From NCBI RefSeq assembly GCF_900112825.1, contig NZ_FONE01000017.1:1-57054 (forward strand): a DNA stretch of 57,054 bases, written 5' to 3'. This stretch comes from Nitrosomonas sp. Nm166. Its GTDB lineage: Bacteria; Pseudomonadota; Gammaproteobacteria; Burkholderiales; Nitrosomonadaceae. Both the position numbers and the translations under genes were made by a program. Each line of letters starts with the position of its first letter. Within the stretch, counting starts at the first letter, position 1. This document shows, in pieces, positions 28,165-39,300 of this stretch. Below the pieces are notes generated by a model. The model did no database searches. It was given only the letters and a program-made list of their open reading frames with translations, and had not been told where the DNA came from.

Positions 28165-29382
28165 TTAAAACATGGGATTGGCGGCATAACTTTGATGCGC
28201 TGCTGATGCAGCGGCACCGCGTTCTACTTTCATACCCATATCAGACAGCACACTTTCAAGTACATTTAAGCAAAAAAGCACATTCTCTACTCGGCTGGAA
28301 GTACCCATCAAACCAAAGCGCCACACTTTTCCGGCAAAATCGCCCAAACCAGCGCCGATTTCAAGATTGTAGTCATCAAGTAAGCGGCGGCGCACTTCTT
28401 TTTCATCCACGCCTTCGGGCACAAAAACAGAATTCAGCTGCGGCAAGCGATACTCTTCCTGAACTACATAATTCATACCCAATGTCGCGAATCCGGCTTT
28501 CAATGCTTCATAATTACGCCGGTGTCGCGCCCAGGAATGCTCCAATCCTTCTTCAGCCAGCATCAGCAAGGACTCATGCAATGCATACAGTGCATTAGTG
28601 GGTGCCGTATGGTGATAAGTACGCGTTGATGACCCCCAATAATTCAGCAGCAAGCTGATATCCATAAACCAGCTATGCACTTTTTCCTTACGATTTTTAA
28701 CCAGATCGGTCACGCGCTCGGAAAAACTCACTGGTGACAAGCCTGGCGGGCAAGACAAACATTTTTGGCTACCTGAGTAAATTGCATCAATTTCCCATTC
28801 ATCCACTTTAATGGGAGAACCGCCCAGGGAGGTGACAGTATCCACAATCGTCAAACAATCATGCTTACGCGCAAGCTCACACAAGGTTTTGGCATCCGAT
28901 GAAGCGCCCGTTGAAGTTTCAGCATGAACAAACGCAACAATCTTTGCATCAGGGTTCTTTTTTAGCGCATCTTCGACTTTCTGCGGGTCGACGGGCTCGC
29001 CCCATTTATCTTCCACCACCACTGCAATACCGCCATGACGTTCTACGTTCTCAATCATACGTCCGCCAAAGACTCCGTTGCGGCACACAATGACTTTATC
29101 ACCTGGAACAATCATATTTACAAAACACATTTCCATACCTACAGATCCAGGCCCGGAAACCGGAAAAGTCATGCGATTTTTGGTTTGGAACGCATAGCGC
29201 ATCAAGCTTTTTATTTCCTCCATCATCTCGGTAAAGACAGGATCAAGATGGCCTAGCGTAGGACGTGCCATCGCATTCAGCACCCGCGGATGGGTATCCG
29301 ATGGTCCTGGTCCCATCAATACACGCTGCGGTGGGTAAAATATTTTGACTTCTTTTTCTGGGCGAAAATCTTCGGTATTCAT
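28165..29382 (-). CDS. Serine/alanine-glyoxylate aminotransferase
   Basis: About 405 residues of a class V PLP aminotransferase. [15 protein letters not shown] at the N terminus, the [11 protein letters not shown] loop, [12 protein letters not shown] and the PLP lysine in [19 protein letters not shown] identify the serine-glyoxylate/alanine-glyoxylate group. It converts glyoxylate to glycine, which matters for autotrophs that make phosphoglycolate with Rubisco. A TTG at 29388 is in frame; ATG 29382 has AGGA six bases upstream and is preferred. Confidence 0.9.
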   Translation of the reverse strand: MNTEDFRPEKEVKIFYPPQRVLMGPGPSDTHPRVLNAMARPTLGHLDPVFTEMMEEIKSLMRYAFQTKNRMTFPVSGPGSVGMEMCFVNMIVPGDKVIVCRNGVFGGRMIENVERHGGIAVVVEDKWGEPVDPQKVEDALKKNPDAKIVAFVHAETSTGASSDAKTLCELARKHDCLTIVDTVTSLGGSPIKVDEWEIDAIYSGSQKCLSCPPGLSPVSFSERVTDLVKNRKEKVHSWFMDISLLLNYWGSSTRTYHHTAPTNALYALHESLLMLAEEGLEHSWARHRRNYEALKAGFATLGMNYVVQEEYRLPQLNSVFVPEGVDEKEVRRRLLDDYNLEIGAGLGDFAGKVWRFGLMGTSSRVENVLFCLNVLESVLSDMGMKVERGAAASAAHQSYAANPMF

Positions 29383-29388
29383 GAACAA

Positions 29389-29779
29389 TCCTAAATTTAT
29401 AGTGAGAATCTGATTTATTTTATAAAGTAAAAAGTATGGATTTTAACAAGGGAATGGGGATTTTACTATCACTTAAAGCAGCAGGTAGTCATAGCGCCTC
29501 AATTTGAATTTCGTTTTGTATCTCTCCCTCAATCTTTCAGCATTTGCAAATATGCTACAAGTTCAGCAGTTTTTTTGCCTCCTATTATTTATTTCTACTA
29601 AGTCTTTATAACCTCTTATACAATCGTCGAGCCTTAAAGGAAGGGGCTATGATTTTTGAGCAATATCGTTATTGAATTCTCAATGACAAGGCAAAAAGTC
29701 TTTCTATTCTTTAAATTCAACTTGCTCAAATTATTGTAGGCTTTGCATTTAATTTTTTATTAAATGAAGGGGGAAGTAT
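29389..29779 (+). promoter_or_regulatory. Long intergenic leader of the RTX gene with an 8-codon ORF
   Basis: 391 bases with no ordinary gene. AAGGAAGGGG (29637-29646) precedes a tiny frame at 29649 encoding MIFEQYRY and a stop, which could be a leader peptide or chance. AAGGGGGAAG (29767-29776) is a strong Shine-Dalgarno for the RTX gene. The stretch is AT-rich; no single promoter stands out. Confidence 0.35.
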
Positions 29780-30823
29780 ATGGCAGCAGAATCTTTACTT
29801 GGTGGACTCGCTGATTCAATAAGCGCTGATACCATAAATCTATTGGATCAGTATCTGGCCGACACAGTTGAAGACAGTACAGAGTTAACCGAGTTAGGCG
29901 ATGGTTCTGTATTGTTAGTTGGCACAGGCGCTAATGGTGAGACCCAAGGTGCAGTTGTCGCCGGCAATATTGCAGTGGCCACGCAAATTAATGCTGGGGT
30001 AATGGAACTCGCGATTCAACTGCCACCGGGTGTGAACATAGCTTTCGAAGGGCTGAGCGAATTAGCCACACCTGAAGAAATCGAAGCTTTCGTTGCAAGC
30101 CAGATCGATGATGCACTACCGCTGGACAGCACAGACCCCTCTGCGCTGGCACTCAATATCAGCTTGAAAAATGCACTTAGCAATATTACTAATGCCTTAA
30201 TTAATCAAGGTATTGGTGAGAGTGTGTTAACGATTGTAAGCTTTTCCGGTGATTCCGGTTCGGATGCAGTTGGAAAACATATTCTAGGCTCTCTTGCTGC
30301 TGAAGTATCGAATACAACGGGTGAAACAATCGTATTTGATGCAACTGATGCTGCAAGCAATGAAGTTTTCGCACTTCTCCTAGGTGACATCCAGCAAAAC
30401 GACATACTCCAGCTTCAAGGCGTCGAAAATGCAATGCTTGTCGGTTCCGGAACAGTACAAGTTGGTGATGACAATGATGTCAATCTGCAAGGCGACAACA
30501 GAGATCAGCACGTAACCGGCGGTGGCGGAAACGATACCCTGGTTGGTGGCGGTGGAAACGACACGCTGATCGGTGGTAGCGGTGATGATGTCATTGGATT
30601 CAATGCCCTAGGAAACTATACCATTGAAATCGGCGGAGCAGACAAACTAGCCTTCCAATTCGATGGCATTAATACATTAGACGACCTGCTTCCGTTTGTA
30701 ACGGGTGTATCCGAAGCAGATGGCAACGTGACTTATGAGTTCCTGGATGGTGAAGCAACCATTACATTGGTGGGCATGACTGCTGACGAAGTAACCGCAG
30801 ACATGGTTATTTTTAACTTGTAA
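29780..30823 (+). CDS. RTX (hemolysin-type Ca-binding repeat) protein, probably type I secreted
   Basis: 347 residues, very acidic, no Cys and no N-terminal signal peptide. Residues about 247-275 hold three glycine-rich nonapeptides of the GGxGxDxLx type (GGGGNDTLV, GGGGNDTLI, GGSGDDVIG), which bind calcium outside the cell. The C-terminal 70 residues, ending in ADMVIFNL, fit an uncleaved type I secretion signal. The first 240 residues are not recognised. A perfect terminator follows, and large glycosyltransferases come next on the same strand, so this may be the protein they modify; that link is inference. The T1SS genes are not in the window. Confidence 0.85.
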   Translation: MAAESLLGGLADSISADTINLLDQYLADTVEDSTELTELGDGSVLLVGTGANGETQGAVVAGNIAVATQINAGVMELAIQLPPGVNIAFEGLSELATPEEIEAFVASQIDDALPLDSTDPSALALNISLKNALSNITNALINQGIGESVLTIVSFSGDSGSDAVGKHILGSLAAEVSNTTGETIVFDATDAASNEVFALLLGDIQQNDILQLQGVENAMLVGSGTVQVGDDNDVNLQGDNRDQHVTGGGGNDTLVGGGGNDTLIGGSGDDVIGFNALGNYTIEIGGADKLAFQFDGINTLDDLLPFVTGVSEADGNVTYEFLDGEATITLVGMTADEVTADMVIFNL

Positions 30824-30840
30824 TATACCGTAAATACGGA

Positions 30841-30867
30841 AAGCCCACATGCCATGTGGGCTTTTTT
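30841..30867 (+). terminator. Intrinsic terminator after the RTX gene
   Basis: AAGCCCACAT and ATGTGGGCTT enclose a 3-base loop (GCC), with six T following. The next gene's ATG (30868) begins at the last T, so any transcription of the glycosyltransferase gene from the RTX promoter depends on read-through. Confidence 0.9.
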
Positions 30868-33507
30868 ATGATGCTCTCTCCGAAAAGCTATAAAGCGCCG
30901 TATCTTGCTCCCATTATTGTGCATAATGGGCTGCTCAGAGGCTACGCCTTTGTTTCGGACACCGAACTGCCTCAGGTCGACGTTCTCATCAATGGCAAAC
31001 CGCTGACCAAGGTTTTTTGCAAACTCCCCATACCCAAGACTTATCAGGATGCGGCAAATAAACTTGACGACCGGGCAAAAGGCTTTCTGGTACCGTTACC
31101 GGCACAAGTATTCGATGGCGCTCCCCATGAATTGACCATCCGACTCTGCCTACCTGGACAATCTACCGGCAAATCCGCAACCGGTAACCCGAAACAGGGC
31201 TGGCTCATCGAAAACAAATTGACATTTCAATTCGGCGACCGCCATGGCCACGTCAACTATGTTGATCATCATTTTCAGGGTTGGGTTGCCTTCAATCAAC
31301 GGCCAACTCCTCTGCCTCAGCTGACTCTCTGTGATCAGCAGGGAAACTGTATCAAGGAAGTTCCCTTGATTCCCCTGCCTGCTGCTGCCGGACAAGCTGG
31401 TAAATATCTGGCTAACTTCCGCATACCCCGTAAAAATTTACCGATTCCCCTGTGGATTCATTGTGGTGGAACCGAATTGACTGGATCGCCCTGCGAACCC
31501 TCAAAAAAGCTGGCCGGCTTTCTCGAAAGATTCGATAAAAAAGCTATTCGCGGCTGGGCTTTTGACATGAATAAACCGGCTGACCCGGTTGAACTGACTT
31601 TAAAGATCGATAACAAGATTTTTTCTTTTTTCCGCCCCAATATCCGCCGTTTTGACATTGCAAGGCATTTAAAATTATCAGATGAAGAACTAGGCATTGT
31701 CGGTTTCCAGATAACGCCGCCGGAAATCCTTTTCGATGGCAAACCACACCGCATCAGCGTCGAATTCACCGATTCAAGCCACCCACTGCGTGGCAGCAAC
31801 CAGCTTGTCCAAATACCCAAAAATTACCTGACACTGGATGAAATCGCCCCTCCTCCGAAGCTGGCTCGGCGGTCCGCAAAAATTGCGCGGCCCAAGGCGC
31901 CGCTGGTTTCTGTCATCATTCTGAATCGCAACGGAGAAACGCCTCTCGCAACCCTGCTCGAAAGCTGGAAAGCAAAAAACAGCCTGACCAATATCGAATT
32001 TATCATCGTTGACCACGCGTCCGAAGACGAAAGCCTTAAATTGCTTAATCAATGGCAGTATCAGCTTCCTCTGCACATCATCCCGCTTTCATTTAACGAC
32101 TCTTTCTCCGCATCGTGCAATCGCGCTGCCGCAGAGGCCCGCGGCCGATTCCTGCTGTTTCTGAACAACGACATTGTGTGGCTGCAGGATGCACTCCCAC
32201 CCATAGTCGATGCCTTGGAAAAAGACCAGAAAATCGGTGCACTTGGCCTGAAACTGCTCAAATCAACCGATGATCACGAACAAGCATTCATGCAGGCACC
32301 CGTGCAGCATCTGGGCGTGCGCTTTAAGCTCTCCAACGGCGCTTATTGGCCGTATGAAGCTACCAACGATGACAAAAATGAAGCCGAATATTCCGCTCAA
32401 GTTGTTCCGGCTGTTACTGCCGCCGCCATGCTCTGCCGCAAGGAAGATTTTTTCCGTGCCGGGCAATTCGACCCCAGCTATTTTTATGGCTTTGAAGATG
32501 TTGAATTCTGCCTGCGCCTCGGTCACAAGCTCAATCGGAAAATCGTCTGCCGGAACGACCTGGTGGCGTTGCACTATCATGGGCATACCCGTTTATCGGG
32601 CCGTGCCGTGGATATCTTCGACCGCCTGGTAAACAACGCAAATGTCCTGCAAAAACAAGTTGGATTATGGTTAAAGCGAAATTACTGGACAAGCCTTTTC
32701 AGCAACGATAAAAATCTTACTACCGAGAAATTGACCATCGGTTTTATTATCGACGAAGCGCCGGCAAAAGACGGTACTACCCCGTTATCCGCCGATGCGA
32801 ACAAGCTGGCCAGACAAGTGCTCCGGAATTATCCGCAAGCTCAAGTCGTTTTTCTTCCACCAAGCCGTGGCTGGTACAATGCCCGCAACCTTCATGTCCT
32901 CATCGTCGGGCATCCGGAATACGACATCGACAATCTGACAGCGCACCGGGAAGATCTGATCACGCTGGCCTGGATCAGGGATAATCCAAACCTGTGGTGT
33001 CAATTACCATGGTGGCCGCAGTTTGACGGTTATCTTGCGGCCAATTCGGCCATCGTAAGGCAGCTTGCCCCTACCATCGTCAACCCGATTGTAAAAACAA
33101 GCGCAACTTCCCCGCTCGGTCCCCTGTTCAACCCCCGGCTGCCGCCATTACGCATTGCTCTGTTGGTCTCCTCAAAAATGACGTCCCGACACGAAGCCCG
33201 TATCAGTGAGCTGCAGCAATCCTTAAAGGCGAATGGCGCGATAGTCTGGCAGGATTCACCCTCCTCCGATAGCGGCTCCAAACGGCTGGCCGATGTGCAA
33301 ATCGCCATTCACCTCAACAAACGCCTGCCCGAAAATCTGCCTGCCCCCCAGTTTCATACCCTGAATATCCTCTGGGCGCCAGATGGCAGCAAAACGTTAC
33401 ATCCTGACGATGCGCAAGGATGGATGATTATCAACTCAATGCCACAAGTCAAATGGCTGCATACTGAAATAGAGAAAGCACTTGGAAATACTTTTCATCC
33501 ATCCTAA
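30868..33507 (+). CDS. Multidomain glycosyltransferase, GT2 with three N-terminal beta domains
   Basis: About 879 residues. Residues 1-330 hold three repeats of a beta-sandwich-like unit recognised by LRGYAFV, FQGWVAF and IRGWAF near each start and by DGxPH near the end. A GT2 domain follows (about 343-600): SVIILNRNG, a DHASEDES motif, FLLFLNNDIVW (DxD equivalent) and FEDVEFCLRLG. The C-terminal 280 residues look like a degenerate GT-B fold. Cytoplasmic, no membrane segment. GTG 30856 is in frame but lies inside the terminator; ATG 30868 or 30871 is the likely start and has no Shine-Dalgarno. Confidence 0.8.
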   Translation: MMLSPKSYKAPYLAPIIVHNGLLRGYAFVSDTELPQVDVLINGKPLTKVFCKLPIPKTYQDAANKLDDRAKGFLVPLPAQVFDGAPHELTIRLCLPGQSTGKSATGNPKQGWLIENKLTFQFGDRHGHVNYVDHHFQGWVAFNQRPTPLPQLTLCDQQGNCIKEVPLIPLPAAAGQAGKYLANFRIPRKNLPIPLWIHCGGTELTGSPCEPSKKLAGFLERFDKKAIRGWAFDMNKPADPVELTLKIDNKIFSFFRPNIRRFDIARHLKLSDEELGIVGFQITPPEILFDGKPHRISVEFTDSSHPLRGSNQLVQIPKNYLTLDEIAPPPKLARRSAKIARPKAPLVSVIILNRNGETPLATLLESWKAKNSLTNIEFIIVDHASEDESLKLLNQWQYQLPLHIIPLSFNDSFSASCNRAAAEARGRFLLFLNNDIVWLQDALPPIVDALEKDQKIGALGLKLLKSTDDHEQAFMQAPVQHLGVRFKLSNGAYWPYEATNDDKNEAEYSAQVVPAVTAAAMLCRKEDFFRAGQFDPSYFYGFEDVEFCLRLGHKLNRKIVCRNDLVALHYHGHTRLSGRAVDIFDRLVNNANVLQKQVGLWLKRNYWTSLFSNDKNLTTEKLTIGFIIDEAPAKDGTTPLSADANKLARQVLRNYPQAQVVFLPPSRGWYNARNLHVLIVGHPEYDIDNLTAHREDLITLAWIRDNPNLWCQLPWWPQFDGYLAANSAIVRQLAPTIVNPIVKTSATSPLGPLFNPRLPPLRIALLVSSKMTSRHEARISELQQSLKANGAIVWQDSPSSDSGSKRLADVQIAIHLNKRLPENLPAPQFHTLNILWAPDGSKTLHPDDAQGWMIINSMPQVKWLHTEIEKALGNTFHPS

Positions 33508-34711
33508 TTTTCCTGGGCAATTCCGCCGATTTGCCGCTGCACTGGCGCGTGAACCAGGCATGCGTGTGTATGGCGCCGGTGATGCCGGATGGATGGCGGA
33601 AACCGTACCTCTACCGGATATTCCCATCATTGCCTACTCTACGCCGGAGGAAGTCAGCAAAAATACCCACCCGTATGCCCGCAGTTTCGATGCTGCCGTC
33701 AAGCGCGGACAGCAAATTGTTCAGACATTGCTCACCCATAAAAGACAAGGGCTTGAACCGGACATCATCATTGCCCACCCCGGCTGGGGAGATGCCTTCT
33801 ACCTGAAAGATATCTTCCCCGGCGCCACGATCATCGGCTTATTCGAATATTACTACCGCGTCAGAGGTGCCGATGTAGGCTTCGATCCCGAATTCCCGAT
33901 GAATTTTGATGACATCTTCCGTGTCCGCAGCCTCAATGCCACCCAGTTACTGGCTCTTGAGTCTTGTGATATCGGCTATTGTCCGACGGCCTGGCAACGC
34001 AGCTGCTTTCCTCTTCATTACCAGCAGCAGCTTCATGTCATACACGACGGCATCGATACCCCCACGGTAAAGCCCGATGCAAACGCCACTATCACGCTCC
34101 CTGATGGATCAACCCATCGTGCCGGAGAAGAGATACTGACCTTCGTCAGCCGCAATCTTGAACCCTATCGCGGCTTTCATATTTTCATGCGGGCTCTGCC
34201 TCGTATTCTGGAAGCTCGCCCCGATTGCCAGGTTATTATTGTCGGCAGCGACGGTGTCAGTTATGGCAAGCAACCTCTTCCCGGTCAAACTTACCGTCAA
34301 CGCTATCTGAATGAAATTGCGGACGAGATCGACCCATCGCGCCTTCACTTCACCGGACACCTTCCGTACAATGACTACCTCAAAGTATTGCAGGTATCCA
34401 GAGCGCATGTATACCTGACCTATCCGTTTATCCTATCCTGGTCCATGCTGGAAGCCATGTCAGCCGGTTGCCTGTTAATCGCCTCAGCCACTGCATCCGT
34501 GCAGGAAGTTATCACCGACGGCAGAAACGGTTTATTATTTTCGTTTCATGAGCCAACCACACTGGCCGACCGTGCCATTGAAGCGCTGAGCGAACCCGAT
34601 CGTTATCTGGATATGCGCAAGGCAGCCCGCCAGACCATTATTTCCAGTTATGATTTCGAAACCGTCTGCTATCCAGCATTCACTCAACTCTTAAACCAAT
34701 ACAATCCATAG
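33482..34711 (+). CDS. Glycosyltransferase family 4
   Basis: 409 residues, GT-B fold. MEILFIHPNFPGQFRRFAAAL opens the acceptor domain; the donor domain has the E-x7-E-like SMLEAMSAGCLLIASATASV and VQEVITDGRNGLLF. The start is TTG at 33482, overlapping the previous gene by 26 bases, which suggests coupled translation. Donor and acceptor sugars cannot be read from sequence. It resembles WcaK/GT4 members found beside large glycosyltransferases. Confidence 0.88.
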   Translation: MEILFIHPNFPGQFRRFAAALAREPGMRVYGAGDAGWMAETVPLPDIPIIAYSTPEEVSKNTHPYARSFDAAVKRGQQIVQTLLTHKRQGLEPDIIIAHPGWGDAFYLKDIFPGATIIGLFEYYYRVRGADVGFDPEFPMNFDDIFRVRSLNATQLLALESCDIGYCPTAWQRSCFPLHYQQQLHVIHDGIDTPTVKPDANATITLPDGSTHRAGEEILTFVSRNLEPYRGFHIFMRALPRILEARPDCQVIIVGSDGVSYGKQPLPGQTYRQRYLNEIADEIDPSRLHFTGHLPYNDYLKVLQVSRAHVYLTYPFILSWSMLEAMSAGCLLIASATASVQEVITDGRNGLLFSFHEPTTLADRAIEALSEPDRYLDMRKAARQTIISSYDFETVCYPAFTQLLNQYNP

Positions 34712-34721
34712 GAATCGATGA

Positions 34722-35750
34722 ATGACGAAAACAACACTCACAGCCACACTCAAAGAAGCCGGCACTCTGCTTGAAAAAAGGGAATATACCAATGCAGAGT
34801 CCCTCTATCGCAAAGCGATGCAACTGCAGCCCGGCAATGCGGCCGCCGCCATGGGAATCGCCATGATTCACAACCGCACGGGACAACCCGAAGAGGCCCT
34901 CAAAATTCTCCAGAATGTATGGAAAGCGATTTCTGTTAGCAAGACAAAAAAAACCATCGTCCCCAAAGCAGCCGTTCTTGCCCAGATCGGTTTGGCACAA
35001 CAGCAAACCGGACGGGTAATCGAAGCCCTGCAAAGCTTTAGGGGAGCCAACGAATTAAGACCCTCGACAGAACTTTCCAAGCTCATTCAGAATCTGGGAA
35101 ATGCCGTTGAGAACCCTTATACCATCGAGCAGCTAGTCGCAAAAGCAGGTCAGCTACAGCACGGCGGCAAACTTGAAGAAGCCACTAAACTCTACCATAC
35201 TGCTTTACAGCTTAATCCTGATCATCCGGAAGCCCTTCATGGCCTCGGGCTGGTGCTCCGTGCCCAGAAAGACCTCGATGGCGCACTTCCCCTGATCCAG
35301 CAAGCCATTATGCTGGCACCGGACCGGCCTGATTATTACAACGATCTAGGCATTCTCTTTCAGGAACGCGGCGAATTGGAAAAAGCCATCAGCTTTCACA
35401 AGCGTGCCCTCAAAGTCAAAGCAGATTTTACCCCCGCATTCATCAACCTGGGCGTCGCTTACAAGCGCATCGGCAAACTCGACGAAGCCATAACGGCCTA
35501 CCGCCAGGCTATTCTTCTGCAACCCAATTCACCGGCTGCCCACAACAATCTCGGCAACCTTCTGCGCATCCAAGGCGATCTGACTGGCGCACGCAAGGAA
35601 TTGAAACAGGCCATCAAGCTCCACCCTGATTACCAGGATGCCATTGAAAATCTGGCCACTGTCGAACAAGAGCTGAAACAAAAAACAGCTATTACTCCCA
35701 AAACCAGGAAACCGAAAACAAACAAAACAGCAAAAGCTGATTTCCTGTAG
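34722..35750 (+). CDS. TPR-repeat protein
   Basis: 342 residues. Eight or so tetratricopeptide repeats; the clearest are at about 145-320, with AxxNLGxxxxxxGxxxxAxxxxxxAxxLxP spacing (for example FINLGVAYKRIGKLDEAI). The last 20 residues are Lys-rich. No signal peptide. TPR proteins in such clusters often hold glycosyltransferases together or are fused to them, as in the next gene. It starts 10 bases after the GT4 gene and is probably in the same operon. Confidence 0.88.
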   Translation: MTKTTLTATLKEAGTLLEKREYTNAESLYRKAMQLQPGNAAAAMGIAMIHNRTGQPEEALKILQNVWKAISVSKTKKTIVPKAAVLAQIGLAQQQTGRVIEALQSFRGANELRPSTELSKLIQNLGNAVENPYTIEQLVAKAGQLQHGGKLEEATKLYHTALQLNPDHPEALHGLGLVLRAQKDLDGALPLIQQAIMLAPDRPDYYNDLGILFQERGELEKAISFHKRALKVKADFTPAFINLGVAYKRIGKLDEAITAYRQAILLQPNSPAAHNNLGNLLRIQGDLTGARKELKQAIKLHPDYQDAIENLATVEQELKQKTAITPKTRKPKTNKTAKADFL

Positions 35751-36389
35751 CGAAAATTGGCGAGAATGGCTGCTCTTAACCTTTTTCAGGCAAATGAATT
35801 CAACAAAATGAAAAATTACAAAATATCTAACCCTGATTGATCAGATAAGTCTGGTGATATCAGATTAAGAAACGCAATGCCATGACCAAGGGCTTCACAT
35901 CCAAATTAACTCATTTAATAAGTAATTGATAAAATTGCATTTAATTCATCACATTGCTGGAGAATAAGGATGCTGATATCTCCCATGACATATTTAAAGC
36001 CTGAAAAATTACTTTTTCCTGCCCGGGCGGTAAAAGAGAAATCAAACGTTTGCAAACTACTGATGGAAAATTATTTGCAGAGCCATTAATGCTTGATCAA
36101 GTAATTCAATTGAACAATAGCGAAGCCCTGGCTGAAAGAATGAAATACTCATCAATCGATCTGGCCTGCTCCAGGATACCGCGGGTGACAAACTTCTACC
36201 CAGCTTACTGTTTCCTGACAATAAACTTCCACCTGTATTCTCTACAATGTTGCGGCTACCAAGTACTGTGGGAGTCAGCAGATGAATTTATCATTTGTTA
36301 TAAATAAGACTCAAATTTAAAAGCCTTACGAGAATTGCCAATAACCTTATTTACTAAAAGAATATTCCGTGATGTGAGACTCTGAAACA
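35751..36389 (+). other. Intergenic stretch, possibly a decayed gene
   Basis: 639 bases without a convincing gene. A 40-codon frame starts at ATG 35970 after GGAGAATAAGG, and an 85-codon frame runs 36050-36307 in another register. A third register has a protein-like run near 36170-36290. Shifts between registers could mean a broken gene, but I recognise no family in any of them. No terminator or strong promoter was identified. Confidence 0.3.
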
Positions 36390-39300
36390 ATGAATAATCA
36401 AAATTTAATAGGCCGCTTTGAGATGGTGCGCAATGGCCGTGCAATTGGATGGGCGATCAGTAAAATTAACCCAAAACTACACGTCCGTATTCAAATTGTG
36501 GATCAGGATGGAAATATCCTCGCCACAGGTGATGCATTCAATTCTCGATCCGATCTGAAAGGATTACGAATCGGATTTGAAATTTGTTTACCAAGCAAGT
36601 GTTTTATGAAAGACAGGACACTACTGCAAGCAGTTATCGCTGGAACAGAAGACATCCTGCCTGGTGGCCCACATCAAATTTCTCTAGCATCAAGATTTAG
36701 CTATCACATCGACGGCTTTGTAGATCGCCACAAGCTGACTGGGTGGTTGAATGATCATATTAACCCCAATAGTCACTTCACTATAGAATTAATGGAAGAA
36801 GATGAAGTAATCAGTAAAAGTGATACCAAAGGTTTGATCGACGAAGGGGGCGCGCTTGGCCGTTTTACATTCGATATGCCGGAAAAATATCTTGACGGCG
36901 AGATTCACCGATTTACCTTTCATTGCAAGGAATTACAATGGGATATCGAAACTCGTAGCTATCTTACTCCTCTTCCCGAGCCGGTAGAAGATAGTGAACA
37001 TTACCCTTTTCTGGATAATTCTATTTGGGAAATGACACCGTCAGCGATCCAAGCCCAAAAAACGCGACTTGCCGCTACCTCTGCCAAATCGGAAATCGAG
37101 CAACAGATTCAAACGATAGAAAAAAAACTCATCAATATAGAGAAAGATGATCTAAAAGTTCGTTATACCCTGATTTGCCAAATTGGTAACCTACTTAAAC
37201 AGGACAATAAGCCAACCGAAGCTTTGGTTCAATTCAAACGCGCCATCGCAATAGATAACTCCCGAACGGAAGCTTATGCAGCATCAGCAGATATCTTGAT
37301 CTCCATAGGAAAAGAAGCTGAAGCAGAAAAGCTATTGCTCAATGCGATGAGGAAGCTGCCTGAAGCATCAGATATTCTACAGCGTATTGATAAACTCCAA
37401 GCAATGCGTCGCACCAAGCGTGTACAGATCATTGCATTCTATTTACCGCAATTTCACCCGATCCCAGAAAATGAACAATGGTGGGGAAAGGGCTTCACTG
37501 AATGGACTAACGTTACCACTGCTGCACCTCTTTTTTCGGGCCATCTACAACCGCGCCGCCCTACAGCACTTGGATATTACGACCTGCGCCTGCCCGAAAC
37601 TGCCAATGCTCAATTCGAACTGGCGAAAAGATACGGTATTGATGCTTTTTGCTATTACTACTACTGGTTTAATGGTAAACGGATACTAGAACGCCCCCTG
37701 CAAGATTTGATGGAAGGCCGGAGTGGTCCCTTCCCCTTTTGTATCTGCTGGGCCAACGAAGACTGGACCCGCAGTTGGGATGGTATGTCAGGCGAAATCT
37801 TGCTAGCGCAAAACCATACTCCAGAATCTGATTTACGTTTCATCCAGGATGTGGCTCCATTGCTCAAGCATTCGAATTATGTGCGCTTTGACGGCAAACC
37901 TGTACTCTTGATATATCGGGCAGATAAGTTAGCAACACCTAAGAAAACTGTTAAAGCATGGCGTGACTGGTGCCGCAAGGAAGGAATTGGTGAATTGCAT
38001 CTCTGCGCAGTTCAAGCATTTGGCTTTGATGACCCGCGCCCATTAGGCTTTGATGCAGCAGTTGAGTTTCCGCCGCACTCACTTCACGAAAAATATAAAC
38101 AGCATAACTACTACCAAAAATTAGCCGGATTACCAAATTTGGTAGAACACTTCTCGGGCAGTGTTTACAACTATGCAAGCATAGCCGATGCCTTCATGCA
38201 ACGCCCCCGAGAACCCTACCACTTGCATCGTGCTTGCTTCCTGGCTTGGGATAATACCGCCCGGCGCGGAAAAAACGCACACATCTATCACAACTTCTCC
38301 ATCAGCAAGTACCAGCAGTGGCTGGCACACAATTTTGTGCGCTGTGCGCAGGAAGCCGATACCGGCATGGTATTCATAAATGCATGGAATGAATGGGCTG
38401 AAGGAGCAGTTTTGGAGCCAGACAGTCATTTTGGTTATGGCTTGCTGGAGGCGACTCGCCAAACCAAAGCAATGTTTCCCTTATTGACACAGAACACATA
38501 CTGGAAGCACAACATACCCCAATTTCCTGCGAAACGTCTTGAATCTAGTGAGCGAATTATCATGGTTGGTCATGATGCTCATCCTCACGGTGCGCAAATT
38601 AATATGCTGCATATGGCCCGTTGCCTACGGCGTGACCTTGGCATGGACGTCCTCATTCTTCTTAAAGATGGGGGTAAACTGGTCCAGGAATATGAACGGG
38701 TCGGCCCCACTGTCGTACTTGGCCAGGACCTAGGGTGGCAGACCACCTTGACTGATTTGCTGCGACACTATTTTGCCCTCGGAACACGCAAAGCTATTTG
38801 CAATACTGTAGTTACTGGAGAATTAGCAAGTATTATTCGTAGCCACGGCTATACTATCGTTAGCTTAGTGCATGAATTACCTTCACTCGTAGAATCGCAC
38901 GGCTTGCAGAGTGCTTGTTGGCATGTTGCCGGTCATGCAGACAATATTGTTTTCGCTTCAGATATCGTCGCCCGGGAATTTCGGGATCGCTTCTGGCCAG
39001 ATTCCGAAAAAATCCTGATCGCTTCACAAGGCATTGCTTTCAATCCCTATCACCCGAAGCGTACCGAGCTGCGTCGCCAAATAAGGAAAGAACTCGGGTT
39101 TTCGGACAGCGCCTTACTTATCATGGGCTGCGGCTACGGCGATACTCGCAAAGGCATCGATCTCTTTGTGCAAATGGCGGGAGAAGTCAGCCGCATGATC
39201 GTTAATGTTACTTTTGTATGGGTAGGTAATTTAGATAGCGGATTAGCACCTTACATTCAGAATGACATCAAGCGATTACATCTTGAAGATCGATTACATA

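Noticed and set aside
36050..36307. 85-codon frame as a real gene
   Set aside because: No Shine-Dalgarno, no family, and neighbouring registers look equally protein-like; kept only as part of a possible decayed region.
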